From contig SUYH01000003.1 of assembly GCA_015060535.1 (NCBI GenBank), forward strand, positions 124,001 through 188,000: a DNA stretch of 64,000 nt, written 5' to 3'. Shown in pieces: positions 27,052 through 34,599 of this stretch (position 1 is its first letter; the number at the start of each line of letters is the position of its first letter). Under the pieces are notes generated by a model. The model made no database searches. It saw nothing but the letters and a program-made list of their open reading frames with translations, and was not told the DNA's origin. Source of the DNA: Prevotella sp. Lineage in GTDB: Bacteria > Bacteroidota > Bacteroidia > Bacteroidales > Bacteroidaceae. A program made the translations under genes and the position numbers.

Positions 27052-27132
27052 CAAAAGTAGACAATATTCTGCAATTGGCCAAACTTTATCACCGTTTTTT
27101 GCATTTTATTCCAGAATATTTTCGTATCTTTG
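27052..27132. promoter_or_regulatory. Divergent promoters for ROK paralogue 2 and lysS
   Basis: Minus-strand -7 box TACTTTTG at 27052-27059, with TTTG (complement of 27080-27083) 20 bases upstream. Plus-strand -7 box TATCTTTG at 27125-27132, 30 bases before the lysS ATG; its best TTG (27099-27101) is 23 bases away, slightly long. Confidence 0.6.
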
Positions 27133-27162
27133 CACCCATCAAAGCTATTATTTTCGAAAAAG

Positions 27163-28920
27163 ATGAACGTTTTAGAATTAAGCGAACAAGAAATCGGCAG
27201 ACGTGAAAGTCTGCAACAGCTGCGCGAGATGGGCATCAATCCCTACCCCGCAGCAGAATATCCCACCAATGCTTTTTCTACTGAGATTGTAGAGAATTTC
27301 CAGGATGACGCTGAGCCTCGCCAGGTAAGCATCGCCGGCCGTATGATGAGCCGTCGCGTGATGGGCAAGGCTTCGTTTGTTGAATTACAGGACTCGAAGG
27401 GCCGCATCCAGGTGTATATCACCCGTGATGACCTCTGCCCTGGCGAGGACAAGGAGTTATATAATACGGTGTTCAAGAAGCTGCTCGACATCAGCGACTT
27501 CATTGGCATCAAGGGCTTTGTGTTCCGCACCCAGACGGGCGAGATCAGCGTCCACTGTCAGGAGCTGACCCTGCTCTCGAAGGCGCTGAAGCCGCTGCCT
27601 ATCGTGAAATACAAGGATGGTGTGGCTTACGATAAGTTTGACGATCCCGAGCTCCGCTACCGCCAGCGTTATGTCGACCTGGTGGTCAACGAGGGTGTCA
27701 AGGATACCTTCCTGAAACGTGCCACCATCATCCGCACGCTGCGTAACATTCTTGATAATGCCGGTTATACCGAGGTCGACACACCTATCCTGCAGAACAT
27801 CGCAGGTGGTGCTTCGGCTCGTCCCTTCATCACCCATTTCAATGCGCTCAATCAGGATATGTACATGCGTATCGCTACCGAGCTTTATCTGAAGCGCCTC
27901 ATTGTAGGTGGCTTCGAGGGTGTCTACGAGATGGGCAAGAACTTCCGCAACGAGGGTATGGACAAGACCCACAACCCGGAGTTCACCTGCATGGAGCTCT
28001 ATGTGAGCTACAAGGACCTGCTGTGGGGTATGACCTTTACGGAGAACATGCTCGAGCAGATCTGTACGGCTGTCAACGGCAAGCCCGAGGTGGAGATCGA
28101 TGGTAACATCATCTCGTTCCGTGCACCGTTCCGTCGTCTGCCTATCCTCGATGCCATCAAGGAGAAGACTGGTTTCGACTGCGATGGCAAGACGGAGGAT
28201 GAGATTCGTCAGTTCTGCCTCTCCAAGGGCATGGATGTCGACGAGACCATGGGTAAGGGCAAGCTCATCGACGAGCTCTTTGGTGAGTTCTGCGAGGGCT
28301 CATTCATCCAGCCTACCTTCATCACCGACTATCCCGTCGAGATGTCGCCGCTCACCAAGATGCACCGCTCTAAGCCCGGACTCACCGAGCGTTTCGAACT
28401 GATGGTCAATGGTAAGGAGCTGGCCAATGCCTATTCTGAGCTCAACGACCCCATCGACCAGGAGGAGCGTTTCATCGAGCAGATGCGACTGGCCGACAAG
28501 GGCGACGACGAGGCCATGATCATCGACCAGGATTTCCTGCGTGCACTGCAGTACGGCATGCCTCCCACGTTTGGTATCGGTATCGGTATCGACCGTCTGG
28601 TGATGTTGCTCACGGGCAAGTTCACCATTGGCGAGGTGATGCTGTTCCCCCAGATGAAGCCTGAGAAGAAGATTCCCCAGTCTACTCCTGCCGAGTGGGC
28701 TGAGATTGGTGTCGCCGAGGAGTGGGTTCCCGTTCTGCGCAAGGCGGGTTTCAACCTCGTGCAAAATATCGCCTCCGAAAAGCCCCAGGGTCTCCAGCAG
28801 AAGATTGGCGACATCGTCAAGAAATACAAGCTCGATATGCAGAAACCCTCTGTAGATGAGGTGGCGAAGTGGATCAGCCTCACCCCCGACCCCTCTCCAA
28901 AGGGCGAGGGGAGTAAATAG
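27163..28920 (+). CDS. lysS: Lysyl-tRNA synthetase, class II, with repeat-encoded C-terminal tail
   Basis: Charges tRNA-Lys. Start at 27163 (MNVLELSEQEIGRRESLQQL) follows an A-rich stretch. It has the N-terminal OB-fold anticodon domain (about 55-165), then class II motif 1 (RATIIRTLRNIL), motif 2 (FRNEGMDKTHNPEFTCMELY) and motif 3 (GIGIGIDRLVMLLTG). About 585 aa. The natural end appears to be near VDEVAKWIS. The final LTPDPSPKGEGSK is encoded by the REP-like repeat at 28876-28914, so the stop codon in use (28918-28920) lies beyond the repeat. Probably still functional because the tail is terminal. Confidence 0.96.
   Translation: MNVLELSEQEIGRRESLQQLREMGINPYPAAEYPTNAFSTEIVENFQDDAEPRQVSIAGRMMSRRVMGKASFVELQDSKGRIQVYITRDDLCPGEDKELYNTVFKKLLDISDFIGIKGFVFRTQTGEISVHCQELTLLSKALKPLPIVKYKDGVAYDKFDDPELRYRQRYVDLVVNEGVKDTFLKRATIIRTLRNILDNAGYTEVDTPILQNIAGGASARPFITHFNALNQDMYMRIATELYLKRLIVGGFEGVYEMGKNFRNEGMDKTHNPEFTCMELYVSYKDLLWGMTFTENMLEQICTAVNGKPEVEIDGNIISFRAPFRRLPILDAIKEKTGFDCDGKTEDEIRQFCLSKGMDVDETMGKGKLIDELFGEFCEGSFIQPTFITDYPVEMSPLTKMHRSKPGLTERFELMVNGKELANAYSELNDPIDQEERFIEQMRLADKGDDEAMIIDQDFLRALQYGMPPTFGIGIGIDRLVMLLTGKFTIGEVMLFPQMKPEKKIPQSTPAEWAEIGVAEEWVPVLRKAGFNLVQNIASEKPQGLQQKIGDIVKKYKLDMQKPSVDEVAKWISLTPDPSPKGEGSK
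28876..28914 (+). repeat. REP-like repeat copy A
   Basis: 39 bp, AGCCTCACCCCC outer end, CCCCTCTCCAAAGGGCGAGGGG core hairpin described by its arms 28890-28895 and 28907-28912, GAGT inner end. Matches copy B (29311-29349, inverted) at 38 of 39 positions and copy D (32226-32264, inverted) nearly as well. Encodes the last residues of LysS. Confidence 0.9.
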
Positions 28921-28928
28921 TTCGGTCC

Positions 28929-29345
28929 ATGAGCTACGACTACGAGACTGCTGCACCTGACAGGTACAATATCCTCAAGGATTTTGCCCGGAATAACAGG
29001 CGGGAGATGACCGAGAGCGAAACAGTCTTGTGGAATGCTCTAAGAAATATGAAAGCTGGAGTCCGATTCCGGAGACAACATCCTATCGGCGACTATATAG
29101 CAGATTTTATCTGCCTACCAGCAAAATTAGTGATAGAGGTTGACGGTGGTTATCATCAAGAGCCGCTGCAACAGGAATCAGACGAACAAAGAACAAAGTT
29201 CTTAGAAAGCAAAGGCTATCAAGTCATTCGTATAAAAAACGAAGAGATATCAAACGACTTAAATGAGGTTGTTATGAGAATAAAGGCAGAAGTGTTGAAC
29301 CAAAGTAATGACTCCCCTCGCCCTTTGGAGAGGGGCCGGGGGTGA
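28929..29345 (+). CDS. DUF559 endonuclease-like protein (Vsr/PD-(D/E)XK fold)
   Basis: 138-aa probable DNA endonuclease. The family motifs are SETVLWNALRN (30-40), FRRQHPIGDYIADFIC (47-62) and LVIEVDGGYH (67-76), where Glu70 and Asp72 are the likely metal ligands. YQVIRIKNEEI (98-108) is the last conserved strand. DUF559 proteins are related to Vsr and very-short-patch-type nucleases; no cellular role is established for this group as far as I know. The last residues (DSPRPLERGRG) are encoded inside repeat copy B. The gene sits 14 bases after repeat A and is the only gene between lysS and gpsA. Fold call is good; role in repeat mobility is inference. Confidence 0.85.
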   Translation: MSYDYETAAPDRYNILKDFARNNRREMTESETVLWNALRNMKAGVRFRRQHPIGDYIADFICLPAKLVIEVDGGYHQEPLQQESDEQRTKFLESKGYQVIRIKNEEISNDLNEVVMRIKAEVLNQSNDSPRPLERGRG

Positions 29346-29349
29346 GGCT
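29311..29349 (-). repeat. REP-like repeat copy B
   Basis: Inverted 39-bp partner of copy A. It ends exactly one base before the gpsA ATG, so it forms the whole leader next to that start codon, and it also encodes the C-terminus of the DUF559 protein. Confidence 0.9.
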
Positions 29350-30345
29350 ATGTATGATTGTGGACGCATAGCCATCATTGGCGGAGGTAGCTGGGCTACG
29401 GCCATTGCCAAGATTGTGGTGGGACACACCCACCACATCGGATGGTATATGCGCCGCGACGACCGCATCGACGACTTCCGCCGGCTGGGCCATAACCCCG
29501 CCTACCTGATGAGCGTGCGCTTCAACATCGACGAGATCTTCTTCTCCTCCGACCTCAACAAGATAGTGCAGCAGTACGACACCCTGGTGTTCGTCACGCC
29601 CTCACCCTACTTGAAGAGCCATCTGAAGAAGCTCAAGACACGTCTGCGCGACAAGTTTATCGTCACCGCCATCAAGGGTATCGTGCCTGATGAAAACCTC
29701 GTCTGTTCCGAGTATTTCCATCAGGTCTACGATGTTCCCTACGAGAATCTCGCCTGCATCGGCGGTCCCTCACATGCTGAGGAGGTGGCCCTGGAGCGTC
29801 TCTCCTACCTCACCATCGGCTGTGCCGACCGCGACAAGGCACAGGCCTTTGCCCAAGTGCTCACCAGCGAATATATCAAGACCAAGACGTCGACCGATGT
29901 CATTGGCATCGAATACTCCAGCGTACTGAAGAATGTCTATGCCATCGCTGCCGGTATCTGCAACGGTCTGAAGTTCGGCGACAACTTCCAGGCGGTCCTC
30001 ATGGCCAATGCCGTACAGGAGATGGCGCGCTTCCTGAAGGTCATCAACCCCATCGAGCGCAACATCGCCGACTCCGTCTACATGGGCGACCTGCTCGTCA
30101 CGGGCTACTCGAACTTCTCGCGCAACCGCACCTTCGGCATCATGATTGGCAAGGGCTACAGTGTCAAGTCGGCACAGATCGAGATGGAGATGATTGCCGA
30201 GGGCTATTTCGGTACGAAGTGTATGAAGGAGATCAACCGCCACTGCCATGTCAACATGCCCATCCTCGATGCCGTCTACAATATCCTCTACGAGCGCATC
30301 AGCCCGCAGATCGAGATCAAGTTGCTGACCGACTCGTTCCGCTAA
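29350..30345 (+). CDS. gpsA: Glycerol-3-phosphate dehydrogenase [NAD(P)+]
   Basis: Reduces dihydroxyacetone phosphate to sn-glycerol-3-phosphate for phospholipid synthesis. The start is ATG 29350 (MYDCGRIAIIGGGSWATAIA), which puts the GGGSWATA dinucleotide loop at the N-terminus. Upstream in-frame residues (TPLALWRGAGGEA) are translation of repeat B and are excluded. Other motifs are FVTPSPYLKS, TAIKGI, IGGPSHAEEVA and the catalytic EYSSVLKNVYAIAAGI region. 331 aa, normal. The 3' end overlaps a minus-strand hypothetical gene by 29 bases. Confidence 0.94.
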   Translation: MYDCGRIAIIGGGSWATAIAKIVVGHTHHIGWYMRRDDRIDDFRRLGHNPAYLMSVRFNIDEIFFSSDLNKIVQQYDTLVFVTPSPYLKSHLKKLKTRLRDKFIVTAIKGIVPDENLVCSEYFHQVYDVPYENLACIGGPSHAEEVALERLSYLTIGCADRDKAQAFAQVLTSEYIKTKTSTDVIGIEYSSVLKNVYAIAAGICNGLKFGDNFQAVLMANAVQEMARFLKVINPIERNIADSVYMGDLLVTGYSNFSRNRTFGIMIGKGYSVKSAQIEMEMIAEGYFGTKCMKEINRHCHVNMPILDAVYNILYERISPQIEIKLLTDSFR

Positions 30346-30724
30346 TCCTCTTTTTCTTATTCACATTGATCGGCGTACTCGCGGGAAAGGCGATGCTATA
30401 GGCAGCGTCCAGCGCCCGGAGGTCTATCTTGTAGTAGCTGATGCCCAGCCTTACCGACACGATGGCACGCAGCAGTTCACGGTGCCTGCGCGGATAGAGC
30501 GACGGCAGCGGCAGTTCGTTCCAGCCCTCCTGGGGCTCGTCGTCGATGGCAGCGCGGTGGCATACTTCCCATATCATATCATCGGTGGCCTCGAAGCCGA
30601 ACCACTGCTTCAGTACGTTACGGATGCAGAAGCGCTTATACTGCCCTCCGAGGAGCTGCCTCGTGCGCTCCAGCCTGCGCCAGAGCAACACGAAACATTC
30701 TTGGTTATTTTCTATTCTAATCAT
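30317..30724 (-). CDS. Hypothetical protein downstream of the VirE-type primase
   Basis: 135 aa, not recognised. It is mostly helical and basic, with LLWRRLERTRQLLGGQYKR and a WFGFEATDDMIWEVCHRAA segment. The Lys/Arg/Ser-rich C-terminus falls in the 29-base overlap with gpsA. It begins 6 bases after the primase stop codon on the same strand, so it is probably in the same transcript. Support is context and length only. Confidence 0.5.
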   Translation of the reverse strand: MIRIENNQECFVLLWRRLERTRQLLGGQYKRFCIRNVLKQWFGFEATDDMIWEVCHRAAIDDEPQEGWNELPLPSLYPRRHRELLRAIVSVRLGISYYKIDLRALDAAYSIAFPASTPINVNKKKRISGTSRSAT

Positions 30725-32147
30725 ACCTCTCAGTTCTCAGTTTTAGAAAATCTTCCCTTGTAAGCTTCTGTTTTACAGAAGCGTCCACTCACCTCATCAT
30801 AAGCGATGTACCCTCGGTTCTGCCAGACGCGCAGCGTACTCTCGCCATCACCCGTCTTACCCTGCTGCTGACGCATCTGGCGGTACTCCTCGCGGGTGAA
30901 CTCATCAGCCAGCAGCTCCAACAGATTCTGAGGACCTGACTGACGCTGGATCTCCACCTCCTCGTTCAGTTCTTTTTCCAACTGCTGACCGAAGTAGAGC
31001 ATCTTACACCACAGGTTATACTGCTCCGTCCAGCGCACGAAGTCGGCAATCTCCTTCGACCATTTGTAGCCGTGGGCCACATAGAGCACCATACCCTTCA
31101 GCCATGCTATCACGTTGGCACGATAGGAGAAGACGCGGTAGGCCTCGCTCTCGTAGAGTCGGGCGGCATCCTTGTTGTCCTGCTTCATGTCGAGCGACAG
31201 ATGCTTGGCCTGCTGACATTCTATCAGTCCGCTGGCGGCCTCCAGCCGGTCGATATAGGGCTTCAGCTCCTGTGCGAAGGTGTGGTCGTAGATGCCCAGG
31301 ATCGGTGCGGCGTCATCGTCGTCTTCTGAGTGGATGATGGTCGAGATGTCCAGTCGGCTCACCGTGCCGTCGTTCACCATCTTGTGGAAGAACTTACGGG
31401 CATTGGGCGGTGTCGTCGAGGCGTTGAAGTTCCAACGCAGAGGGGCGATACCCGAGACGGAATCGGCACCCACGCGCTCCTGACCGGCATCTGAGTTGTC
31501 GAACGCCTTGCGGATCAGCAGACCGACCTCGTCCGTCGTACCCTTCGACGTGACCTTCTTCAGACCCTCGATCTCATCCACGATGGTGTAGATGAAGCGC
31601 TGCCCGTTGTGATGGGCATCGACGATACGCTGGTTGAAGACGGCATCGGTCAGGTTGTCAATCAGCATCTGGATGCAGATGTCCGTCGGCCGCGGGTCTT
31701 TCTTCTGCTTCGCTCCCGGGTTCTTCTGTTTCCATTCCGCCTCACGCTGACGGTTGGGCTGGTCGCGCTGCTTGATGTCCTCCATGAGGTACTCGATGGG
31801 TTTCTTGATGGTACCCTTACCAATCGACTGCCGACCGATCAGCACATTCATAAAGGTGGCTTCGTGCTCCACATTGTCCCAGTAGCGGAACCGCACGCCA
31901 TGCAGATGGACACCCAGTGCCGGGAATACCGCATTAGCTACGGCGGGCTTGTAGACCAGGGCACGTTCTTCGTCAGCAACCGTATCAGCGGCGGCAACCG
32001 TTTCGGCATCGGAGGCGGAGTGGTCAGCGTACCGCCACAGGCCTTCACGCCTGCCTGCGATTTCATGGCCTGCAGCACCTGCTTCAGCCGATACGGCATC
32101 CCCTTCCGCGGCTCCTTCAGTGCATTCTCCAGCGTTTGCCGATATTC

Positions 32148-32264
32148 AGCCTCACCCCCTTCCCCTCTCCAAGGGGCGAGGGGCGTAGATACATTATTAG
32201 ACATTTTCTGCCCTTGAGAGTATTCACTCCCCTCGCCCTTTGGAGAGGGGCTGGGGGTGAGGCT
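32148..32264. mobile_element. Short REP-like inverted pair inside the primase ORF (copies C and D)
   Basis: Copy C (32148-32186) and inverted copy D (32226-32264) are 39-bp relatives of the repeats around the DUF559 gene, in the same outer/inner orientation but with only 39 bases between them. They are translated in frame as SLTPSPSPKGEG and TPLAPWRGEGGEA within the primase linker. This looks like a non-autonomous version of the 28876-29349 unit. Confidence 0.7.
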
Positions 32265-32463
32265 CCAGTAGTTGGGTATGACCGCCATCATTTTCTCCAG
32301 CGAGTATCCGCAGATGCTACGGATGGTCACCGCCAGTTCGAAGGTCAGCGCATTACGGTCGCCCTCCACGGGTTCCTTGCCGCCATTGAAGAGCTCCCAG
32401 TACTTCTGGATGATATCCTTATACAGCATCCCGTTGTACTTCGCCTCCGGGTCGTAGACTACC

Positions 32464-32520
32464 GATGGCTGATGGCTGATGGCTGATGTTTGAGAACTGT
32501 AACACTGTAACGCTGTAACT
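32464..32520 (+). repeat. Heptamer and octamer tandem repeats inside the primase ORF
   Basis: Three GATGGCT units (32464-32484) are followed by three CTGTAAC-plus-one-base units (32497-32520). Both are read in frame on the minus strand as the linker TALQCYSSQTSAISHQP. The CTGTAAC octamer also forms two inverted arrays at 40455-40610. Confidence 0.85.
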
Positions 32521-33063
32521 TCTTCCATCTCAAAGATGGCATCGTCCAGGAACAGCAGTTCCTTCTCCGATGTCGTGAAGAACACGCGCGTGATGTCCTT
32601 CGCACCCTTGTCATACTCCACCTCCAGCAGTTCGCTGGCCCAGCGGAGGTTCTCCTCCTGCGTCAGCTCCCGTCGGCGACGGAACACCAGATGGTAGCCC
32701 CGTCCGCGCGCACTCTCCTCCAGCATCAGCAGTCCCAGCTCTTGCCGCTTAGCCAGGATACGCTCCTTGATCTTCGGCATCTCGTCGGCCTCGATATGGT
32801 CGATGTCCATGCCCACCGTGTTGCTCATGCGCGTCGAGCCCTTCAGCGTGCCGTCCGCGTTGGGCAGACAGCTATAGCACATCTGCACCAGACTCGCCTT
32901 CAGTGCCTCGTCGCCCTGGCGGATGCGTGCCACGTTCTGCACCTGGAACCCGCCATTGCGCAACTTCAGATACTCCTCTCTCGTCAGGACGGGGCGCATC
33001 ATCTTCGCCCCGTTCTGCATGTAAATCATGTGTATACTCATCGTTTTTATTCCTAATTTGATT

Positions 33064-33089
33064 GGTCGCTTCGCTCCGTAAGGCCGACC
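33064..33089. repeat. GGTCGCTTCGC...GGCCGACC element, copy 1
   Basis: 26-bp element with complementary ends (GGTCG and CGACC) in the spacer between lysozyme and primase genes. Nearly identical to 34412-34435 (two-base indel) and to the split copy at 33565-33671. Confidence 0.8.
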
Positions 33090-33101
33090 CAATTAAAATC
33101 T

Positions 33102-33530
33102 TCATTCAAAGAATCTTTTCGCTTCCCATTCTCTCCGCTTCACCAGCCCTGGCATGCGCTGGCCTCCGGCAAACACCCAGCGTTTAAACTCGCGGGTGAT
33201 CTGTGCCTTCGAGCCGCCATTGCGAATCACCTTCAGCAGTGCCGAGCGGTTCAGCCGTCCGATGCCCACGTTGAAGACAAACGACACCAGTGCGTCGAAC
33301 TGTCCCTGTGTGTGGGCCACCTTCAGCCGTCGCACCGCCCGCTCGTGTTCCCTCAGGTCCATCAGCAGCAGCTCTTCGGCAGCGTAGGTGGTCAGCCGGT
33401 CGCCCTCGCGGACATCGCTTCCCGTATGGCCGTAGCCGATGGTCAGCACGCCTGTCACGTCGCGGTAGGCATCGCGGCGGAAACCCTCAAACTCCTTCAG
33501 TTTCTCAATCAATATCTCACTTGCTTCCAT
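33102..33530 (-). CDS. Phage-type lysozyme, GH24 family
   Basis: 142-aa muramidase. The catalytic set matches T4 lysozyme spacing exactly: Glu15 in EFEGFRRDA, Asp24 in YRDVTG and Thr30 in LTIGYGHT. GQFDALVSFVFNVGIG and RMPGLVKRREWEAKRF complete the fold. ATG 33530 (MEASEILIEKL) is preferred over a TTG at 33542. No signal peptide is present, as with phage endolysins that need a holin, but none is seen nearby apart from a 32-aa membrane peptide at 35464. It lies between BRO and primase genes in the accessory block. Confidence 0.88.
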   Translation of the reverse strand: MEASEILIEKLKEFEGFRRDAYRDVTGVLTIGYGHTGSDVREGDRLTTYAAEELLLMDLREHERAVRRLKVAHTQGQFDALVSFVFNVGIGRLNRSALLKVIRNGGSKAQITREFKRWVFAGGQRMPGLVKRREWEAKRFFE

Positions 33531-33564
33531 TTCAATTCTCAATTATTCAAGTTTCGTTCGTCCT

Positions 33565-33671
33565 TTGGTCGCTTCGCTTAAAATCTTTCAAAATCTTTTC
33601 GAAAATCTCTCTTTATTTTGATTGATTTTTAATCCGATTTTTCTCAGATTTTGAGGCCGTTAGGCCGACCC
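33565..33671. repeat. GGTCGCTTCGC...GGCCGACC element, copy 2, split by 78 bases
   Basis: Left half TTGGTCGCTTCGCT at 33565-33578 and right half CCGTTAGGCCGACCC at 33657-33671 are separated by 78 AT-rich bases absent from the other two copies. The insert contains AAATCTTTCAAAATCTTTTC-like direct repeats. It lies between BRO and lysozyme genes. Confidence 0.7.
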
Positions 33672-33677
33672 TATAAT

Positions 33678-34319
33678 CTAAAATTTGGGATAGCCGAGTT
33701 TTGAGTTAAGAAATCGCAGTCCCTCGAGCGTCCACGTCATATACGTGCGTACCTTTTTCTCACCCTTCAGCGAGTAACTGATGTGCGTACGCAGACGCAC
33801 CAGGTCGCGTCCCTCGAGATCGTCGCTGAGGTTCCAGCGCCCGAAGCGCCGGTACTGGATACCCATGTCGCGCAGTATGGCGTTGAAGTCCTGCGTCGTC
33901 ATGTTGAACGTCTTGGCCACCTGCGTTGCCGTCAGCGTGTCCTCAGCCTCAGCGTTCAGCATGGCCAAAGCCGGAATCTGCTGTGGCAGTTCGTAGCGCC
34001 CCGTCTTGCGGATTGACGGCAGCACCTCCGAGGTCACCCACCGCTTGAAGGCCTTCGCCTGTGGCAGTTTAGAAGAGAGGATGAGTGCATACAGACCGCT
34101 CTCGTTGATGAGTGTTACGCGGGTTTCGTAGGCAGTGCCCTGAATCGGGGCAGTGCTCTTGTCTTCCTTATCTACGTGGGTTGCCAGTGCATTTTGTGGT
34201 TTGGCATACCCTAGCGCCGTAGCCACGTCTTTGCCCACGAACATGATTTGGTTATTTACTAGGCAAGTACGAATCTCGCCGAAAATTTCACTTGTAAAAA
34301 TTTCAATATTTGTTTTCAT
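33678..34319 (-). CDS. BRO-N domain phage antirepressor-like protein
   Basis: 213-aa DNA-binding protein of the type used by temperate phages to lift repression. BRO-N domain at about residues 5-110: EIFGEIRTCLVNNQIMFVGK (in parts), VATALGYAKPQNAL, LINESGLYALILSS and AFKRWVTSEVLPSIRKTG. The C-terminal part (TATQVAKTFNMTTQDFNAIL, IQYRRFGRWNL) resembles KilA-C/ANT-type domains. First gene of the minus-strand BRO-lysozyme-primase group. A -7 box lies at 34517-34524. Confidence 0.85.
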   Translation of the reverse strand: MKTNIEIFTSEIFGEIRTCLVNNQIMFVGKDVATALGYAKPQNALATHVDKEDKSTAPIQGTAYETRVTLINESGLYALILSSKLPQAKAFKRWVTSEVLPSIRKTGRYELPQQIPALAMLNAEAEDTLTATQVAKTFNMTTQDFNAILRDMGIQYRRFGRWNLSDDLEGRDLVRLRTHISYSLKGEKKVRTYMTWTLEGLRFLNSKLGYPKF

Positions 34320-34411
34320 TGTTGTTGAGTTTTAGCGAGAAGAAGGTTGGAATCTTTGCGCATTTACCCGGGGACATCCTCCTCACTCCAACTCATGGTT
34401 TAACTTTATTT

Positions 34412-34435
34412 GGTCGCTTCGCCGTAAGGCCGACC
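34412..34435. repeat. GGTCGCTTCGC...GGCCGACC element, copy 3
   Basis: 24-bp copy in the 5' leader of the BRO gene. Ends GGTCG/CGACC can pair. Three copies, one before each of three consecutive genes, point to a regulatory or mobile hairpin. Confidence 0.8.
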
Positions 34436-34495
34436 CACCTTTTAGTAATAATTGATCTTCACGACATCAGTTGTATCAGTAAGTCAAAGAACACC

Positions 34496-34524
34496 GTCAA
34501 TCAATTGTTGACGATGCAAAGGTA
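34496..34524 (-). promoter_or_regulatory. Promoter and possible operator of the BRO gene
   Basis: Minus-strand -7 box TACCTTTG (34517-34524). An imperfect palindrome (34496-34512, arms GTCAA and TTGAC around CAATTG) lies where transcription would start, a usual place for a repressor site. No good -33 element is visible. The leader is about 190 bases long and holds the 34412 element. Confidence 0.45.
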
Positions 34525-34540
34525 CGGCGAATAAAACACA

Positions 34541-34573
34541 AAAACCCCCTACGCAGAGGGTACGCGTAGGGGG
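34541..34573 (-). terminator. Rho-independent terminator after the 34600 gene
   Basis: Perfect 10-bp GC-rich stem (34545-34554 with 34564-34573), 9-base loop, followed on the minus strand by TTTTTGTGTTTT. It lies 27 bases past the stop of the NHFE-motif gene. Confidence 0.8.
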
Positions 34574-34599
34574 TACGGATTAATGTATATGGCTGATTA

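Larger units (their letters stand above)
28876..29349. mobile_element. Putative REP-flanked DUF559 unit between lysS and gpsA
   Basis: A 474-bp unit bounded by two 39-bp inverted copies of a GC-rich repeat (28876-28914 and 29311-29349) that differ at one base. Outer ends read AGCCTCACCCCC inward from both sides, and inner ends read GAGGGGAGT. Each copy can fold through CCCCTC and GAGGGG. The only gene inside is a DUF559 endonuclease. Architecture resembles REP/RAYT units, with a different enzyme. No target-site duplication is recognisable. That the unit moves as one piece is inference. Confidence 0.65.
30730..33041 (-). pseudogene. VirE N-terminal / DUF3987-like primase-helicase protein, frameshifted
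   Basis: Two adjacent frames encode one protein of the family common in Bacteroidales accessory regions. The first frame starts at ATG 33041 (MSIHMIYMQNGAKMMRPVLT). It holds the VirE N-terminal/BT4734-like domain (GMDIDHIEADEMP, ARGRGYHLVFRRR, RVFFTT) and continues to PKRLPPLIRLLTKNVP, then runs into a stop at 31938. Sense continues one frame back (VYKPAVANAVFPALG upstream of the GTG at 31896), with a P-loop-like GRQSIGKGT and a long C-terminal ATPase-like region. A one-base deletion (or -1 shift) near 31955-31965 explains it; no slippery heptamer is visible. The linker holds four kinds of repeats (32148-32264, 32464-32520). Confidence 0.75.

Noticed and set aside
28876-29349. Ordinary insertion sequence
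   Set aside because: No DDE, HUH or serine/tyrosine recombinase motif in the single gene and no recognisable target duplication.
33102-34319. Complete prophage
   Set aside because: Only a lysozyme and a BRO antirepressor are phage-like; no integrase, terminase, capsid or tail genes in the window.
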